From Alteromonas sp. RKMC-009 (GTDB lineage: Bacteria > Pseudomonadota > Gammaproteobacteria > Enterobacterales > Alteromonadaceae): DNA of 64,000 nucleotides. A model generated the notes under the pieces. The model saw only the letters and a list, made by a program, of their open reading frames with translations. It searched no databases and had not been told where the DNA came from. The stretch covers positions 62,001 to 126,000 of the forward strand of contig NZ_CP031010.1 of NCBI RefSeq assembly GCF_003584565.2, written 5' to 3'. The stretch's first letter is position 1; the number at the start of each line of letters is the position of its first letter. The position numbers and the translations under genes are program-made. Of the stretch, positions 1-10,322 are shown piece by piece.

Positions 1-126
1 GGCCAGTCTGACGGCCTGGTGTTTGCCTTTTATCCCCAACAAGATAAAACGCTGGTGAAAACAGAGAATGCCTGGTACCGCCTGAGTGATGCTACACTCA
101 CCGGTTTACTACCCTGGGATCAATAG
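1..126 (+). CDS. 3' end of an unidentified gene (partial)
   Basis: An open frame in frame 1 runs from the window edge to a TAG at 124-126 and gives the last 41 residues of a protein ending LTGLLPWDQ. The 13-bp gap to mutM suggests that the two genes are co-transcribed. I do not recognise the family from this tail, and no start is visible because the gene begins outside the window. Confidence 0.6.
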   Translation, partial: GQSDGLVFAFYPQQDKTLVKTENAWYRLSDATLTGLLPWDQ

Positions 127-139
127 GAAGTAATGTTCT

Positions 140-949
140 ATGCCTGAATTACCTGAAGTTGAGGTAAGCCGCCTCGGCATTTCGCCCTGGCTGATGAATC
201 AGACAATCAGCAAAATCATTGTGCGTGATAAGCGGCTTCGCTGGCCTGTACCGGATGATATTTTTAAAGCTGAGGGCTGTGAAATCCGTAACATCCGCAG
301 GCGGGCGAAATATTTATTGATAGATACCGGCAACGGAGAGATTGTGCTGCATCTGGGTATGTCCGGTAAATTACGTGTGATTGACGCCACGCATCCGCCG
401 GTTAAACATGATCATATCGATATTGTGCTTGAGAGCGGTAAATGCTTACGTTTTAACGATCCCAGGCGCTTCGGAGCCTGTTTATGGCAGCCAACAGGTG
501 AGATGCATAAACTGCTTTTGAAACTGGGGCCTGAGCCGCTTACAGACGATTTTGATGCACAACGGCTGGTGGAACTGGCAAAAGGGAAAAAGAGCCCGGT
601 GAAAACCTTCATCATGGATAATGACGTGGTAGTGGGAGTCGGGAATATTTATGCCAATGAAGCGCTGTTTATGTCGGGTATCGACCCGCGCCGGGCAGCT
701 GGTCGTGTCAGCGCAAAACGTTATGCTGTGCTGACAGACGCCATTAAAGAAGTGCTGGCAAAAGCCATTGAACAGGGCGGTACTACACTGAAAGATTTTG
801 CTCAGAGCGACGGTAACCCCGGCTATTTCGCCCAGCATTTAAGAGTCTATGGCCGTGCCGGAAAGGAGTGTGAAGTGTGTGGCAGTGAAATCAAAAGCGT
901 GGTGATTGGACAACGCAATACCTTCTACTGTCCGGAGTGCCAGAAATAG
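140..949 (+). CDS. mutM: formamidopyrimidine-DNA glycosylase (Fpg/MutM)
   Basis: This is a bifunctional base-excision repair enzyme that removes 8-oxoguanine and formamidopyrimidines and then cuts the abasic strand by beta,delta-elimination. The protein (269 aa) starts MPELPEVE, so after Met removal it has the catalytic Pro1 and Glu2 of the family. A conserved Lys lies near residue 57 (RRAKYLL). The C-terminus holds the zinc finger, with CEVC at about 245 and CPEC at the end, and the length is normal. AGGAAG lies just upstream of the ATG. The upstream gene ends 13 bp before it, and coaD converges from the other side. Confidence 0.97.
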   Translation: MPELPEVEVSRLGISPWLMNQTISKIIVRDKRLRWPVPDDIFKAEGCEIRNIRRRAKYLLIDTGNGEIVLHLGMSGKLRVIDATHPPVKHDHIDIVLESGKCLRFNDPRRFGACLWQPTGEMHKLLLKLGPEPLTDDFDAQRLVELAKGKKSPVKTFIMDNDVVVGVGNIYANEALFMSGIDPRRAAGRVSAKRYAVLTDAIKEVLAKAIEQGGTTLKDFAQSDGNPGYFAQHLRVYGRAGKECEVCGSEIKSVVIGQRNTFYCPECQK

Positions 950-993
950 CTTTCATTGAGAAACACGGCGTAAACCCATCCAGCGGGTCCTGA

Positions 994-1013
994 CTGCCGC
1001 ATCTCTGCGGCAG
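994..1013. terminator. hairpin between convergent mutM and coaD
   Basis: A perfect 7-bp stem CTGCCGC / GCGGCAG with a 6-nt loop lies between the converging mutM and coaD genes. No T-tract follows on either strand, so it may be a weak bidirectional terminator or only an RNA 3'-end stabiliser. Confidence 0.4.
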
Positions 1014-1038
1014 ACGGTTCATCACACTTTGCCAGCCA

Positions 1039-1578
<540 letters not shown>

Positions 1579-1582
1579 TCAA

Positions 1583-2296
1583 TCACACAGATTGCAAGCC
1601 CTCAAGAAAGGCATTCCAGTCGCTTTGCTGCCAGTGAAATCCGGCATGCTTATTTTTTTCTTTAACCAGTGAGCGTAAAAAACGCGCCACGTTTCGGGTT
1701 TTCCATTTATCGCCGGCGCGGAAGTCACAGCGATCAAAATCAATGATCCAGATTTCTTCCCGACTATCTATCATCACATTTCTCACATTCAAATCGTGAT
1801 GGTACACACCGGCACGGTGCATTCTGGCTACGGCAACACCTGTGGCGAACCATCTGTCTTCCGGTAACGGTTGGCGGCATAGCACAGCATGCAGATCCTG
1901 ACTCTCAGGAATCATTGCGGTAATTAAATCCCCACGGTATACCAGACCACTGCGCTGTACATGTGCGGCCACCGGGCGGGGGACGTTCAAACCCTGGTCA
2001 CGCATGGCTGACAGCAAACGAAGTTCTTTAAAGGGACGTGTTGCCTCAAGTCCGCCAAACACATACTGGTCGTCAAGCAACTTGCCCGGTAATCCGCCGC
2101 GACGATAATGGCGCAGCACAAGCGCCTCTCCGTCTACGTCCAGAAATAACGTGGTTCCCCGGCCTTTCGCCTGACCGTTAACTGCACCTTTTTCCTGCCA
2201 CCATTGCGGGTCAAACCACTGCGGTGTAATTTGCGGATATTCATCTGCGCAGGTCAGGATATGGTGACTGCCTGCTGACACTTGTTTTATCGCCAT
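1583..2296 (-). CDS. kdkA: 3-deoxy-D-manno-octulosonic acid (Kdo) kinase
   Basis: KdkA phosphorylates the 4-OH of Kdo in the LPS inner core of bacteria such as Haemophilus and Vibrio. The 237-aa protein has the lipopolysaccharide-kinase fold. The catalytic loop YHHDLNVRNVMI (about residue 165) carries the HxDLxxxN signature, and IIDFDRC about 16 residues later is the DFG-equivalent metal-binding motif. It is divergent from a family 9 glycosyltransferase gene 72 bp away that also has an LPS-core role, which supports the call. The start ATG at 2296 follows an AT-rich spacer shared with that gene. Confidence 0.9.
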   Translation of the reverse strand: MAIKQVSAGSHHILTCADEYPQITPQWFDPQWWQEKGAVNGQAKGRGTTLFLDVDGEALVLRHYRRGGLPGKLLDDQYVFGGLEATRPFKELRLLSAMRDQGLNVPRPVAAHVQRSGLVYRGDLITAMIPESQDLHAVLCRQPLPEDRWFATGVAVARMHRAGVYHHDLNVRNVMIDSREEIWIIDFDRCDFRAGDKWKTRNVARFLRSLVKEKNKHAGFHWQQSDWNAFLEGLQSV

Positions 2297-2368
2297 GCTA
2301 CATCGTTAATGTGGTAAATTGGTCATTGTAATGAAAATTTCACAGTTTTCAGCTTTAGAGGTGGGTCC

Positions 2369-3391
2369 TTGAAGAAAAAGATTTGTTTGATGAGGTTGTC
2401 TGCTATTGGCGATGTCTGCCATGCGGCGGCGTTAGTCCATCGGATAAAACAACACTGGCCGGATGCAGAGTTAACCTGGGTCATCGGCAAAATTGAATAT
2501 GAGCTGATGAAAATGTTGCCGGACGTCCGTTTTATCGTGTTCGATAAAAAGCAGGGCAAACAGGCCGTTAATGCCCTGCGCGAAGCCGTCAGCGGAGAAT
2601 ATTTTGATGCATTGCTGATGATGCAGGTGGCATTAAGAGCGAACCTGGCTTCAAGGGTTATCAAGGCCCGTGAGAGGATCGGCTTCGACTGGGCCAGAAG
2701 CAAAGAGCTTCACTGGCTGTTTGCCAATAAAAGGGTCAAAGCGAGGCAGCATGCGCATGTTCTGGACGGCTTCATGGATTTCGGCGACGCACTTGGTCTG
2801 CCTCCAGCCGGAAAGCCTGAGTGGGATTTACCCCTGCCTGAAAGTGCTTTTGAATTTGCCGCGGAACTGGCAGAAGAATATCGCCGTTATGCGGTAATCA
2901 GCCCTGCAGCAAGCAAAGCTGAAAGAAACTGGTTACCTGAGCGCTATGCGGCGGTTGCTGACCACCTGCATGAAAAAGGCATTCCTGTGATACTGTGCGG
3001 TGGCCCCGGGCCAGTTGACCGGCAACTTGCCGATGCCATTTTACGTTGCACCAGCCATATCGCCCGCGACCTGGTAGGTAAAACTTCATTGCACGATATG
3101 CTGGCCGTGCTTGAGCGGGCATCACTGGTGATCGCACCGGATACCGGCCCTGCACATATGGCAACGATGGCCGGCACTCCGGTTATCGGTTTATACGCCC
3201 ACTCTAATCCCCGCCGGACCGGCCCGTACAATGATTTACAGCGCGTCGTGTCGGTTTACGATGAGTGTATTAAGGAGCAAACCGGCAAATCCTGGGAATC
3301 ACTGCCCTGGGGAACAAGAGCGAAAGGACCGGACTTGATGTCCCGGATTTCAACAGCCAGTGTTATTCAAATGGTTGACCAGTTGCTGTAG
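2369..3391 (+). CDS. glycosyltransferase family 9 (LPS heptosyltransferase-like)
   Basis: This is probably an inner-core LPS heptosyltransferase that uses ADP-heptose at the cytoplasmic face of the inner membrane. The 340-aa protein has the GT9 N-terminal pattern (ICLMRLSAIGDVCHAAALV) and the C-terminal donor-site pattern APDTGPAHMATMAGTPVIGLY at about residues 252-272, followed by N-P-R-R-T-G-P-Y. The start is TTG at 2369 with AGAGGTGGG just upstream; no in-frame ATG fits as well. It is divergent from kdkA, another core-modifying gene. I do not assign waaC or waaF because the acceptor cannot be read from sequence. Confidence 0.87.
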   Translation: MKKKICLMRLSAIGDVCHAAALVHRIKQHWPDAELTWVIGKIEYELMKMLPDVRFIVFDKKQGKQAVNALREAVSGEYFDALLMMQVALRANLASRVIKARERIGFDWARSKELHWLFANKRVKARQHAHVLDGFMDFGDALGLPPAGKPEWDLPLPESAFEFAAELAEEYRRYAVISPAASKAERNWLPERYAAVADHLHEKGIPVILCGGPGPVDRQLADAILRCTSHIARDLVGKTSLHDMLAVLERASLVIAPDTGPAHMATMAGTPVIGLYAHSNPRRTGPYNDLQRVVSVYDECIKEQTGKSWESLPWGTRAKGPDLMSRISTASVIQMVDQLL

Positions 3392-3573
3392 ATTTATTGG
3401 TTATTTTGTATGAATGTGATTTTCCTCAAAAAAAATCACGCAAAATGGCCAGAACCCTCTACACTGTATATACGCAAAATTCTATCAGACACGTTTCTTT
3501 AAGGATGAGGTGTCATTTGCTCATTTTCTTCCGCCAGGACGTTGCGACCAGACAGGGTCTCCCGCTGCTACGG

Positions 3574-3981
3574 ATGCTTGTAGCCTGCATCATTCTGTGT
3601 ATCACTTTTTCAGCCCATGCTTCTGAAGCGGCAGTGATTCTGAATAAAAATATTCAGCAACATCAACTTACCCGCAGTGAAGTGCGCGATATTTTTTCAG
3701 CCCGCAAACAGTACTGGCCCGATGGCACAAAAATTACGGTGTATGTGCTGGAATCAAATTCAGATGCTCACCGGGACTTTTGCCGGCAAGTGCTGAAAAT
3801 GTTTCCCTATCAGCTGGAAAGGCTGTGGAATCAAATTATTTATTCCGGTCAGGGAGAACGGCCTAAGACTCTCGCAACTCAAACTGAAGTGCTGGAAGCC
3901 GTAGCCAGCACGCCGGGCGCCGTCGGCTATGCGTATCAGGGTACCTGGTCGCAGGACGTCAGGGAGGTTATCGTACCATGA
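3574..3981 (+). CDS. periplasmic phosphate-binding-like protein (small PBP-like domain)
   Basis: This is a small secreted protein resembling one lobe of PstS-like phosphate-binding proteins. After a signal peptide (MLVACIILCITFSAHA), the mature part has LTRSEVRDIFSARKQYWPDG, a pattern shared with PstS-like proteins, and ends with TPGAVGYAYQG, also typical of that family. The best start by signal peptide is the ATG at 3574. In-frame starts at 3505 and 3397 would add an unlikely N-terminal extension. Its stop overlaps the start of the porin gene by 4 bp, and a GGDEF-EAL gene follows, so all three look translationally coupled. The ligand is unknown. Confidence 0.72.
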   Translation: MLVACIILCITFSAHASEAAVILNKNIQQHQLTRSEVRDIFSARKQYWPDGTKITVYVLESNSDAHRDFCRQVLKMFPYQLERLWNQIIYSGQGERPKTLATQTEVLEAVASTPGAVGYAYQGTWSQDVREVIVP

Positions 3982-5159
3982 AGTCTTTTCCTGCCATTTT
4001 TGTATTTTTCTTTTCTTCACTGGTCGCCCGGCACTGCCTGGCTGAAGATGCGTTCAGCTGGCACGGGTTTCTCTCTCAGGGAATAAGCCAGTCAATCGAC
4101 AGCGACTTTATCCATGAAGATGATGAAATCAGCTTTGACCTCACTGAGTTGGGTATAAACATGCGCTACGACATGAACGCTTCCCTTGCTGTGGTCGGGC
4201 AGGCTGTTTATCTGAATGGCGGTAATCGCTATGAGCGCGGTGCCAGAATTGACTATTTGTTTGTCGACTGGCGTTTACCTGATATGGAAAACTGGACCGC
4301 AAATATCAACCTGGGCCGTTTTAAAAGTCCGCACTGGTTATATTCCGCCACCCGGGATGTACCGCAAACCCGTTCTACTATCATTCTCCCGCAGTCCATT
4401 TATTTCGATAATTTCCGTGATGTAGCGCTGGGCAGTGATGGAGTGTTACTGCAATTGTACCGCTCCTCTGACGAGGGAAATCTGAAGATAAACTGGAGTT
4501 ACGGCAGTTCCCCCATGAGCAGCTATCAGACAAAAGCGTTGCTGGGCGAATTTGCACAGGGAGAATTGAAGCAGGACTATGCCCATCAGTTCAGTGTGTT
4601 CTGGCAGCCGCCGTCACTGGACTGGCAACTGGGCGCAAGCTGGCTGGATTCCGACTTCACTTACCATCCATCAGCCAATGAAAACCTGTTCGAGGGCGGA
4701 AGGACTGTCAGGTTATATACGTTGTCTGCGGTTTACTATGCGGAAAACTGGGAGTTTAATGCAGAGCTGCAGCGTAATCACAGTCGTGATTTCGGCGGCT
4801 ATTCACCAGCCTTCTTTGATGAAAATAAAGGGGAAGGGGGATATGCGCAGATCCGTTACATGCTTAATTCTCAGTTTACCCTGACGCTGGGATACGACAT
4901 GTATGTCTCCGACCGCAATGATCGTGATGGTGAAAAGCTTGAAGCGGCAACCGGTGGTGTCATTCCTGCTTATTTTGGCTATGAGAAAACCGCTACGGTA
5001 GGCGTTCAGTGGGATCCAAGGCCCAACTGGCGTATCCAGGCTGAGCACCACTGGGTAAACGGAGCCGGCCGGCTGACAAGCATTCCCGGCCCTCAGAATA
5101 CACCAGACACAGCCGAGTACTGGCGAATGTGGGCAGTACAGGTTATGTACTGGTTCTGA
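3978..5159 (+). CDS. outer-membrane beta-barrel porin-like protein
   Basis: The 393-aa protein has a signal peptide ending about residue 22 (ARHCLA), alternating amphipathic strands throughout, and a C-terminal aromatic residue (VMYWF) of the kind recognised by the BAM complex. It shows strong aromatic girdle patterns (for example EYWRMWAVQVMYWF) and no soluble domain. The family resembles porins encoded next to phosphate-binding-like proteins in Alteromonadales. The ATG overlaps the preceding gene's stop (ATGA) and the next gene starts 1 bp after its stop. The transported solute is not known. Confidence 0.75.
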   Translation: MKSFPAIFVFFFSSLVARHCLAEDAFSWHGFLSQGISQSIDSDFIHEDDEISFDLTELGINMRYDMNASLAVVGQAVYLNGGNRYERGARIDYLFVDWRLPDMENWTANINLGRFKSPHWLYSATRDVPQTRSTIILPQSIYFDNFRDVALGSDGVLLQLYRSSDEGNLKINWSYGSSPMSSYQTKALLGEFAQGELKQDYAHQFSVFWQPPSLDWQLGASWLDSDFTYHPSANENLFEGGRTVRLYTLSAVYYAENWEFNAELQRNHSRDFGGYSPAFFDENKGEGGYAQIRYMLNSQFTLTLGYDMYVSDRNDRDGEKLEAATGGVIPAYFGYEKTATVGVQWDPRPNWRIQAEHHWVNGAGRLTSIPGPQNTPDTAEYWRMWAVQVMYWF

Positions 5160-5160
5160 T

Positions 5161-7638
5161 ATGAAAGTTAAAGTATCGGTTACCACCAAATTACTGAGCA
5201 TTGTCGTTGCAATGATGCTTACTGTAACAGTCGCTATCGCGGTAATGCTGATTGCGCAGTCGCAAAGCAATATCGAGCAGCAGCACAAAGACTTCCAGCT
5301 TAAAAATCAGCGTCAGATGGCATGGATGGACGAATTGTTCACTGTAAGGCTGTTGGTCTGGGTGGAAACTTTTTCCCGCTGGGGCCATACCGAAACCTTA
5401 TCAGAGCAGGAATTACTTAACGCTTTGAAAGAGTCTGAGGATGCGCTGAATGTCAGCCTGCAAATCAGTGACATGTGGCTGTTCAATGCAGACGGTAAGC
5501 TGATAACCGGTAACCGTGAAAAGATGCCCGTGTTCATACCGGAGATGGAGCAACATACCCGGGATCAAATTCGCCCGCAGAACCGGTTTGATTGTCGTGA
5601 GATGTGTTACCGCTACGTGACCGCGCCCATCATGATAGAAGATCAACAAATCGCGGTGCTGGTGCTCAGTTCCAGCTTCGGTGAACTTCTGGCTGCACTT
5701 TCCCAGTTTTCCAGCGCTTATAAAATTGCCATTGTGCGCTACGAAGGATACAGCGCTGACAATATTGATTTAAAAATTGTCAGTCAGTTGTCGAATCAGA
5801 ATCAACAAATCGTCAATACTGTACTGGCGGCGACGCCTTCAGATGCCACCACTGAAGGGATGGTTGAACGGGGCGTGCTGGTCAAACAGGATAAGAAGCG
5901 CCTGCTGGTGAGCTTGCTGCCTATGTCTGAACAGCATTACTACATTCTGTTTATCCGCGATATTACGGCGGTCGTTGAGTCGGTAAACGCCTACCAGAAC
6001 ATGGTTATCGGTACAGCCATCACACTTTTCTTTCTCTTTACTGTTTTGCTGCTGTTACTTATCCACCAATATAAAACCAAGTTGCTTCAGCTGGTGGAGC
6101 GGCTACCGTTACTGGCAGAACACAGGTATCAGGAGTTTTCCCATGGCAGTAGTTTTCGCCGTCAATGGAAAGACAAGCTGTTCCCTGATGAACTCGATTT
6201 GCTGGAAGAAACGGCGCATAACCTTGCTGAACGGCTGGAAGAACAGGATTCAAAGATTGCAGCGTCGAACGCCCAGCTTGAAAACATGGCCATGTTTGAT
6301 GGCCTGACAGGCCTGCCAAACCGCACAATGATGACCTTTCAGATTGAAAAACACATTGTGAACGCCACCCGTGATCAGGGGCTGGCTGCGGTGTTATTTC
6401 TCGACCTGGATGATTTTAAAAAGGTCAATGACAGTCACGGCCATGATGTCGGCGACAAATTAATTCATGCTGCTTCTGAGCGTATAGCCAATGCAGTAGG
6501 TGAACACGACCTGGTCGGGCGCTTTGGCGGAGATGAGTTTGTTATTTTACTCAGCAAAGTCCGTGATAAAAGTGAAGTGGAAGCGGTGGCGAAATCGGTT
6601 ATTAACGTGTTTTCACGGCCTATTCAGGTAGATTCCCTGCCGTTTTACGTGTCTACCAGTATCGGTGTTGCCATCACTAATCAGCCCGAAACAACGGCGA
6701 TGGAGCTGTTGCGGCATGCTGACATTGCCATGTATGAAGCCAAAGCATTGAAAGGCGCCTCTTTCAAACTTTACGATGCATCGATGAATATTAAGGTCAT
6801 GCGTAAAGTAGAACTTGAGCGGGAAGCCCGTGTGGCGCTGAGAGAAAACCAGTTCAGTCTGGCATTGCAGCCGCAAATCAGTATTGATACTTTCCGGCTG
6901 GAAGGCTTTGAAGCGCTTATCCGCTGGTATCACCCGGTAAAAGGATATATTTCTCCGGGGGAATTCATTCCCATGCTGGAAAATACGCCGTTTATGCTGG
7001 AACTGGATTACTGGGTACTCACCCGTTCTCTGCGTATTCTCAATGAGTTGAATATCAGTGGATACAGTGAACTGAAAATGGCAATTAATATCTCTGCTGC
7101 ACAGTTTTCAGATATCACACTGCCCAATTTTCTGGCCCAGCAACTGGCACTCTATGAGCTGGCTCCGGATAAAGTGGAGCTGGAGCTGACAGAAACCGCG
7201 CTGGTGTCTGATATGGATTCCGCCATTGATGTGTGCAAAGCCTTGCAGGATATGGGGTGTCTGGTGGCTATCGATGACTTCGGCACCGGTTATTCGTCGT
7301 TGAGTTACCTGAAATCCCTGCCTGTAGATTACGTAAAGATCGATCAGTCTTTTATCAGCGGCATGCTGGATAATCCGGAAGATGCCAATATTGTGGAATC
7401 TACCATCGCCCTCGTCAGAAGTCTGGGAAGAACCGTGATAGCTGAGGGGGTGGAAACGCCGGAACAACTGGGCAAACTGGGAGAGTTTTACTGTCATCAG
7501 GCCCAGGGTTATTTAATCAGCCCGCCCATTCCTGAAGCGCAACTCTGGGAGCGGCTGGAGAAAAACGTCAAAGACGGCTGCTGGCAAAATGTGGATAAAC
7601 GCAACGCTGGCAGTTCTCAGCATCAGTTTGAGTTTTGA
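5161..7638 (+). CDS. membrane GGDEF-EAL dual-domain c-di-GMP protein
   Basis: This inner-membrane sensor of 825 aa is predicted to make and/or degrade cyclic di-GMP. TM1 is at about residues 11-35. A periplasmic sensor region spans about 36-275, and TM2 is at about 278-303. A HAMP-like linker and short coiled coil lead to the GGDEF domain (intact RFGGDEFVILL near 457) and then an EAL domain (GFEALIRWY near 581, DDFGTGYSS near 705, YVKIDQSF). No RxxD inhibitory site is seen before GGDEF (GEHD instead). Both active sites look intact. Being third in a unit with a binding protein and a porin, it may report on a ligand they handle. Confidence 0.92.
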   Translation: MKVKVSVTTKLLSIVVAMMLTVTVAIAVMLIAQSQSNIEQQHKDFQLKNQRQMAWMDELFTVRLLVWVETFSRWGHTETLSEQELLNALKESEDALNVSLQISDMWLFNADGKLITGNREKMPVFIPEMEQHTRDQIRPQNRFDCREMCYRYVTAPIMIEDQQIAVLVLSSSFGELLAALSQFSSAYKIAIVRYEGYSADNIDLKIVSQLSNQNQQIVNTVLAATPSDATTEGMVERGVLVKQDKKRLLVSLLPMSEQHYYILFIRDITAVVESVNAYQNMVIGTAITLFFLFTVLLLLLIHQYKTKLLQLVERLPLLAEHRYQEFSHGSSFRRQWKDKLFPDELDLLEETAHNLAERLEEQDSKIAASNAQLENMAMFDGLTGLPNRTMMTFQIEKHIVNATRDQGLAAVLFLDLDDFKKVNDSHGHDVGDKLIHAASERIANAVGEHDLVGRFGGDEFVILLSKVRDKSEVEAVAKSVINVFSRPIQVDSLPFYVSTSIGVAITNQPETTAMELLRHADIAMYEAKALKGASFKLYDASMNIKVMRKVELEREARVALRENQFSLALQPQISIDTFRLEGFEALIRWYHPVKGYISPGEFIPMLENTPFMLELDYWVLTRSLRILNELNISGYSELKMAINISAAQFSDITLPNFLAQQLALYELAPDKVELELTETALVSDMDSAIDVCKALQDMGCLVAIDDFGTGYSSLSYLKSLPVDYVKIDQSFISGMLDNPEDANIVESTIALVRSLGRTVIAEGVETPEQLGKLGEFYCHQAQGYLISPPIPEAQLWERLEKNVKDGCWQNVDKRNAGSSQHQFEF

Positions 7639-7783
7639 TCTCAGAAATAATCCGCAAATGCCGGGCAAAGGTGTGCGAAAAAATTTACACTCCCCGTCTG
7701 CAGGTTTGAACCCTTGATACAGCAAGGCTGTACCCATCAATACCCAACCATTAGAATACGCGTTTTCGACGGCGGAGAGAAAC

Positions 7784-8977
7784 ATGTCACAGTCATTTAT
7801 CACGCATTTGCGTGAGCAGATAGAAGAAGTAAAACAAGAAGGTCTGTACAAAAATGAGCGGGTTATTACTTCACAGCAGCAAGCTGACATTGCCGTCGAC
7901 GATGGCAGTGAAGTCATTAACTTTTGCGCGAACAATTATTTAGGTCTGGCCAATCATCCGGATCTGGTATCGGCAGCCAAAGAAGGCCTGGACAGTCATG
8001 GATTTGGCATGGCGTCGGTGCGCTTTATCTGCGGTACGCAGGATATTCACAAACAACTGGAAGGGAAAATCAGCGATTTTCTGGGTACCGAAGACACCAT
8101 TTTGTACCCGTCCTGTTTTGACGCCAATGGCGGCTTATTCGAAACCTTGCTCGGGCCGGAAGATGCGATCATTTCTGATGCACTGAATCACGCCAGCATC
8201 ATCGACGGTGTGCGCTTATCCAAAGCAAAACGTTACCGCTATGCAAATAACGATATGGACGCACTCGAAGCGCAACTTAAGCAGGCCGTTGCTGATGGCG
8301 CACGGTTTAAAATTATCGCCACCGACGGTGTGTTTTCCATGGACGGCGTTATCGCCAACCTGAAAGGCGTGTGCGATCTTGCAGACAAATACGATGCGAT
8401 GGTGATGGTTGATGACTGTCACGCTACCGGTTTTCTCGGTGAAAATGGCCGTGGCAGCCACGAATACTGTGACGTTATTGGCCGCGTTGACATCATCACC
8501 GGCACGCTGGGTAAAGCCCTTGGCGGAGCATCCGGCGGTTACACCTCCGGCAAGAAAGAAATTGTTGAATGGTTACGTCAGCGCTCACGTCCGTACCTGT
8601 TTTCTAATTCCGTTGCGCCTCCCATCGTATCTGCCTCACTGAAAGTGTTCGATATGATGGCTGACGGTCATGCACTGCGTGAGCAACTGTGGAAAAACGC
8701 TGTGCATTTCCGTACACGCATGGAAGAAGCGGGCTTTACTCTGGCGGGTAAAGATCACGCCATCATTCCGGTTATGTTAGGTGATGCCCGTCTGGCCAGT
8801 GAAATGGCCGAAAAAATGCTGGCGAAAGGTATTTATGTTGTGGGCTTCTCTTATCCCGTCGTACCAAAAGGTCAGGCCCGTATCCGCACGCAAATGTCAG
8901 CCGGCCACACCATTGAGCATGTAGATAAAGCTGTGGATGCGTTTATCGAAGTGGGTAAAGAGTTAGGAGTTATCTGA
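7784..8977 (+). CDS. kbl: glycine C-acetyltransferase (2-amino-3-ketobutyrate CoA ligase)
   Basis: This PLP enzyme cleaves 2-amino-3-ketobutyrate with CoA into glycine and acetyl-CoA, the second step of threonine degradation. The 397-aa protein belongs to the alpha-oxoamine synthase family. The PLP-binding lysine lies in [16 protein letters not shown] (about residue 244), and [11 protein letters not shown] supplies the aspartate that contacts the PLP ring nitrogen. The ATG is preceded by GGCGGAGAG. Its stop codon shares a base with the tdh start, so the two partner enzymes are translationally coupled. The length matches E. coli Kbl (398 aa). Confidence 0.97.
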   Translation: MSQSFITHLREQIEEVKQEGLYKNERVITSQQQADIAVDDGSEVINFCANNYLGLANHPDLVSAAKEGLDSHGFGMASVRFICGTQDIHKQLEGKISDFLGTEDTILYPSCFDANGGLFETLLGPEDAIISDALNHASIIDGVRLSKAKRYRYANNDMDALEAQLKQAVADGARFKIIATDGVFSMDGVIANLKGVCDLADKYDAMVMVDDCHATGFLGENGRGSHEYCDVIGRVDIITGTLGKALGGASGGYTSGKKEIVEWLRQRSRPYLFSNSVAPPIVSASLKVFDMMADGHALREQLWKNAVHFRTRMEEAGFTLAGKDHAIIPVMLGDARLASEMAEKMLAKGIYVVGFSYPVVPKGQARIRTQMSAGHTIEHVDKAVDAFIEVGKELGVI

Positions 8978-9999
8978 TGAAGTCACTGGTAAAAGCGCAT
9001 CGCGAACCCGGGATCTGGATGCAGGATACGGCAGAGCCGGAAGTGGGTCACAACGATCTGCTGATCAAAATTCGTAAAACCGCTATTTGCGGTACCGACA
9101 TGCATATTTATAACTGGGACGAATGGTCTCAGAAAACCATCCCTGTACCCATGGTCGTTGGTCATGAGTATGTGGGTGAAGTTGTGGGCATGGGTCAGGA
9201 GGTGGCCGGTTTCAAAATTGGTGACAGAGTGTCCGGTGAAGGTCATATCACCTGCGGGCATTGCCGTAACTGCCGTGCCGGGCGTCGTCATCTGTGCCGG
9301 AATACCGAAGGGGTTGGTGTTAACCGGGCCGGTGCTTTTGCAGAATATCTGGTGATTCCGGCGTTCAACGCATTCCGCATTCCTGACAATATCAGCGATG
9401 ATATGGCGTCAATCTTCGACCCGTTCGGTAACGCTGTACATACTGCATTGTCCTTTGATCTGGTCGGTGAAGATGTGCTGATTACCGGTGCCGGTCCTAT
9501 CGGTATTATGGCTGCGGCAGTAGCGAAGCATGTTGGTGCACGTCATGTGGTGATCACTGACTTAAACCCGTACCGTCTTGAACTGGCCGAAAAAATGGGT
9601 GCAACCCGTGCGGTCAACGTGGGTACCACCTCATTAAAAGATGTCATGAACGAACTGGGCATGACCGAAGGCTTCGATGTGGGCCTTGAGATGTCCGGTG
9701 TCCCTGCTGCTTTCCGTGACATGTTAGATAAGATGAATAATGGCGGAAAGGTTGCTATGCTGGGGATCCCGCCAACTGATGTGGCGGTAGACTGGAATCA
9801 GGTGATTTTCAAAGGCTTAACCATCAAAGGTATTTACGGCCGTGAAATGTTTGAAACCTGGTACAAGATGGCCAGTCTGTTACAAAGTGGTCTGGATATT
9901 TCTCCTGTTATTACCCATCAGTACAGTATCGACGATTTTCAGAAAGGGTTCGATACCATGGGGTCAGGGCAGTCCGGAAAAGTTATTCTTAACTGGTAG
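8977..9999 (+). CDS. tdh: L-threonine 3-dehydrogenase
   Basis: This zinc- and NAD-dependent medium-chain dehydrogenase oxidises threonine to 2-amino-3-ketobutyrate, the substrate of the adjacent Kbl. The 340-aa protein has the catalytic-zinc cysteine in [14 protein letters not shown] (about residue 38) and a proton-relay histidine in GHEYVGEV. The structural-zinc cysteines lie in [15 protein letters not shown] (about 93-107), and the Rossmann motif is GAGPIG near 169. It overlaps kbl by one base, the usual kbl-tdh arrangement of gammaproteobacteria. Confidence 0.97.
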   Translation: MKSLVKAHREPGIWMQDTAEPEVGHNDLLIKIRKTAICGTDMHIYNWDEWSQKTIPVPMVVGHEYVGEVVGMGQEVAGFKIGDRVSGEGHITCGHCRNCRAGRRHLCRNTEGVGVNRAGAFAEYLVIPAFNAFRIPDNISDDMASIFDPFGNAVHTALSFDLVGEDVLITGAGPIGIMAAAVAKHVGARHVVITDLNPYRLELAEKMGATRAVNVGTTSLKDVMNELGMTEGFDVGLEMSGVPAAFRDMLDKMNNGGKVAMLGIPPTDVAVDWNQVIFKGLTIKGIYGREMFETWYKMASLLQSGLDISPVITHQYSIDDFQKGFDTMGSGQSGKVILNW

Positions 10000-10008
10000 T
10001 TATCAACA

Positions 10009-10320
10009 ATGTCAGAATTTCAGCATATCAGCGTACAGGATGCAGCAGCCAGACTCGGCGAGTTTGCGGTTGTCGATATTCGTGATCCGCAATCTTTTGC
10101 AACAGGGCACATGCCTGATGCTCTTCATCTCAGTAATGACAATTTCGCTGAATTTCTGACAAACACTGCCAAAGACAAACCCGTGCTGGTGGTGTGCTAT
10201 CACGGCGTCAGCAGCCAGCAGGCGGCTAACGTTATCGCGCAGCAGGGCTACGATTCCGTGTACAGCATGGACGGCGGCTTTGAAGCGTGGAAGCTCTCTC
10301 AGGATGTGGTGACAGCATAA
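10009..10320 (+). CDS. glpE: thiosulfate sulfurtransferase GlpE (single-domain rhodanese)
   Basis: This cytosolic rhodanese transfers sulfane sulfur from thiosulfate to thiol acceptors. The 103-aa single domain has the active-site loop VVCYHGVSS with Cys at about residue 64, the same loop as E. coli GlpE, and the CH2-like DIRDPQSFATGHMPDALHL pattern. It is followed by glpG as in enteric bacteria, although no glpR follows here. The gap to tdh is only 9 bp, so read-through from tdh is possible. Confidence 0.93.
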   Translation: MSEFQHISVQDAAARLGEFAVVDIRDPQSFATGHMPDALHLSNDNFAEFLTNTAKDKPVLVVCYHGVSSQQAANVIAQQGYDSVYSMDGGFEAWKLSQDVVTA

Positions 10321-10322
10321 AC

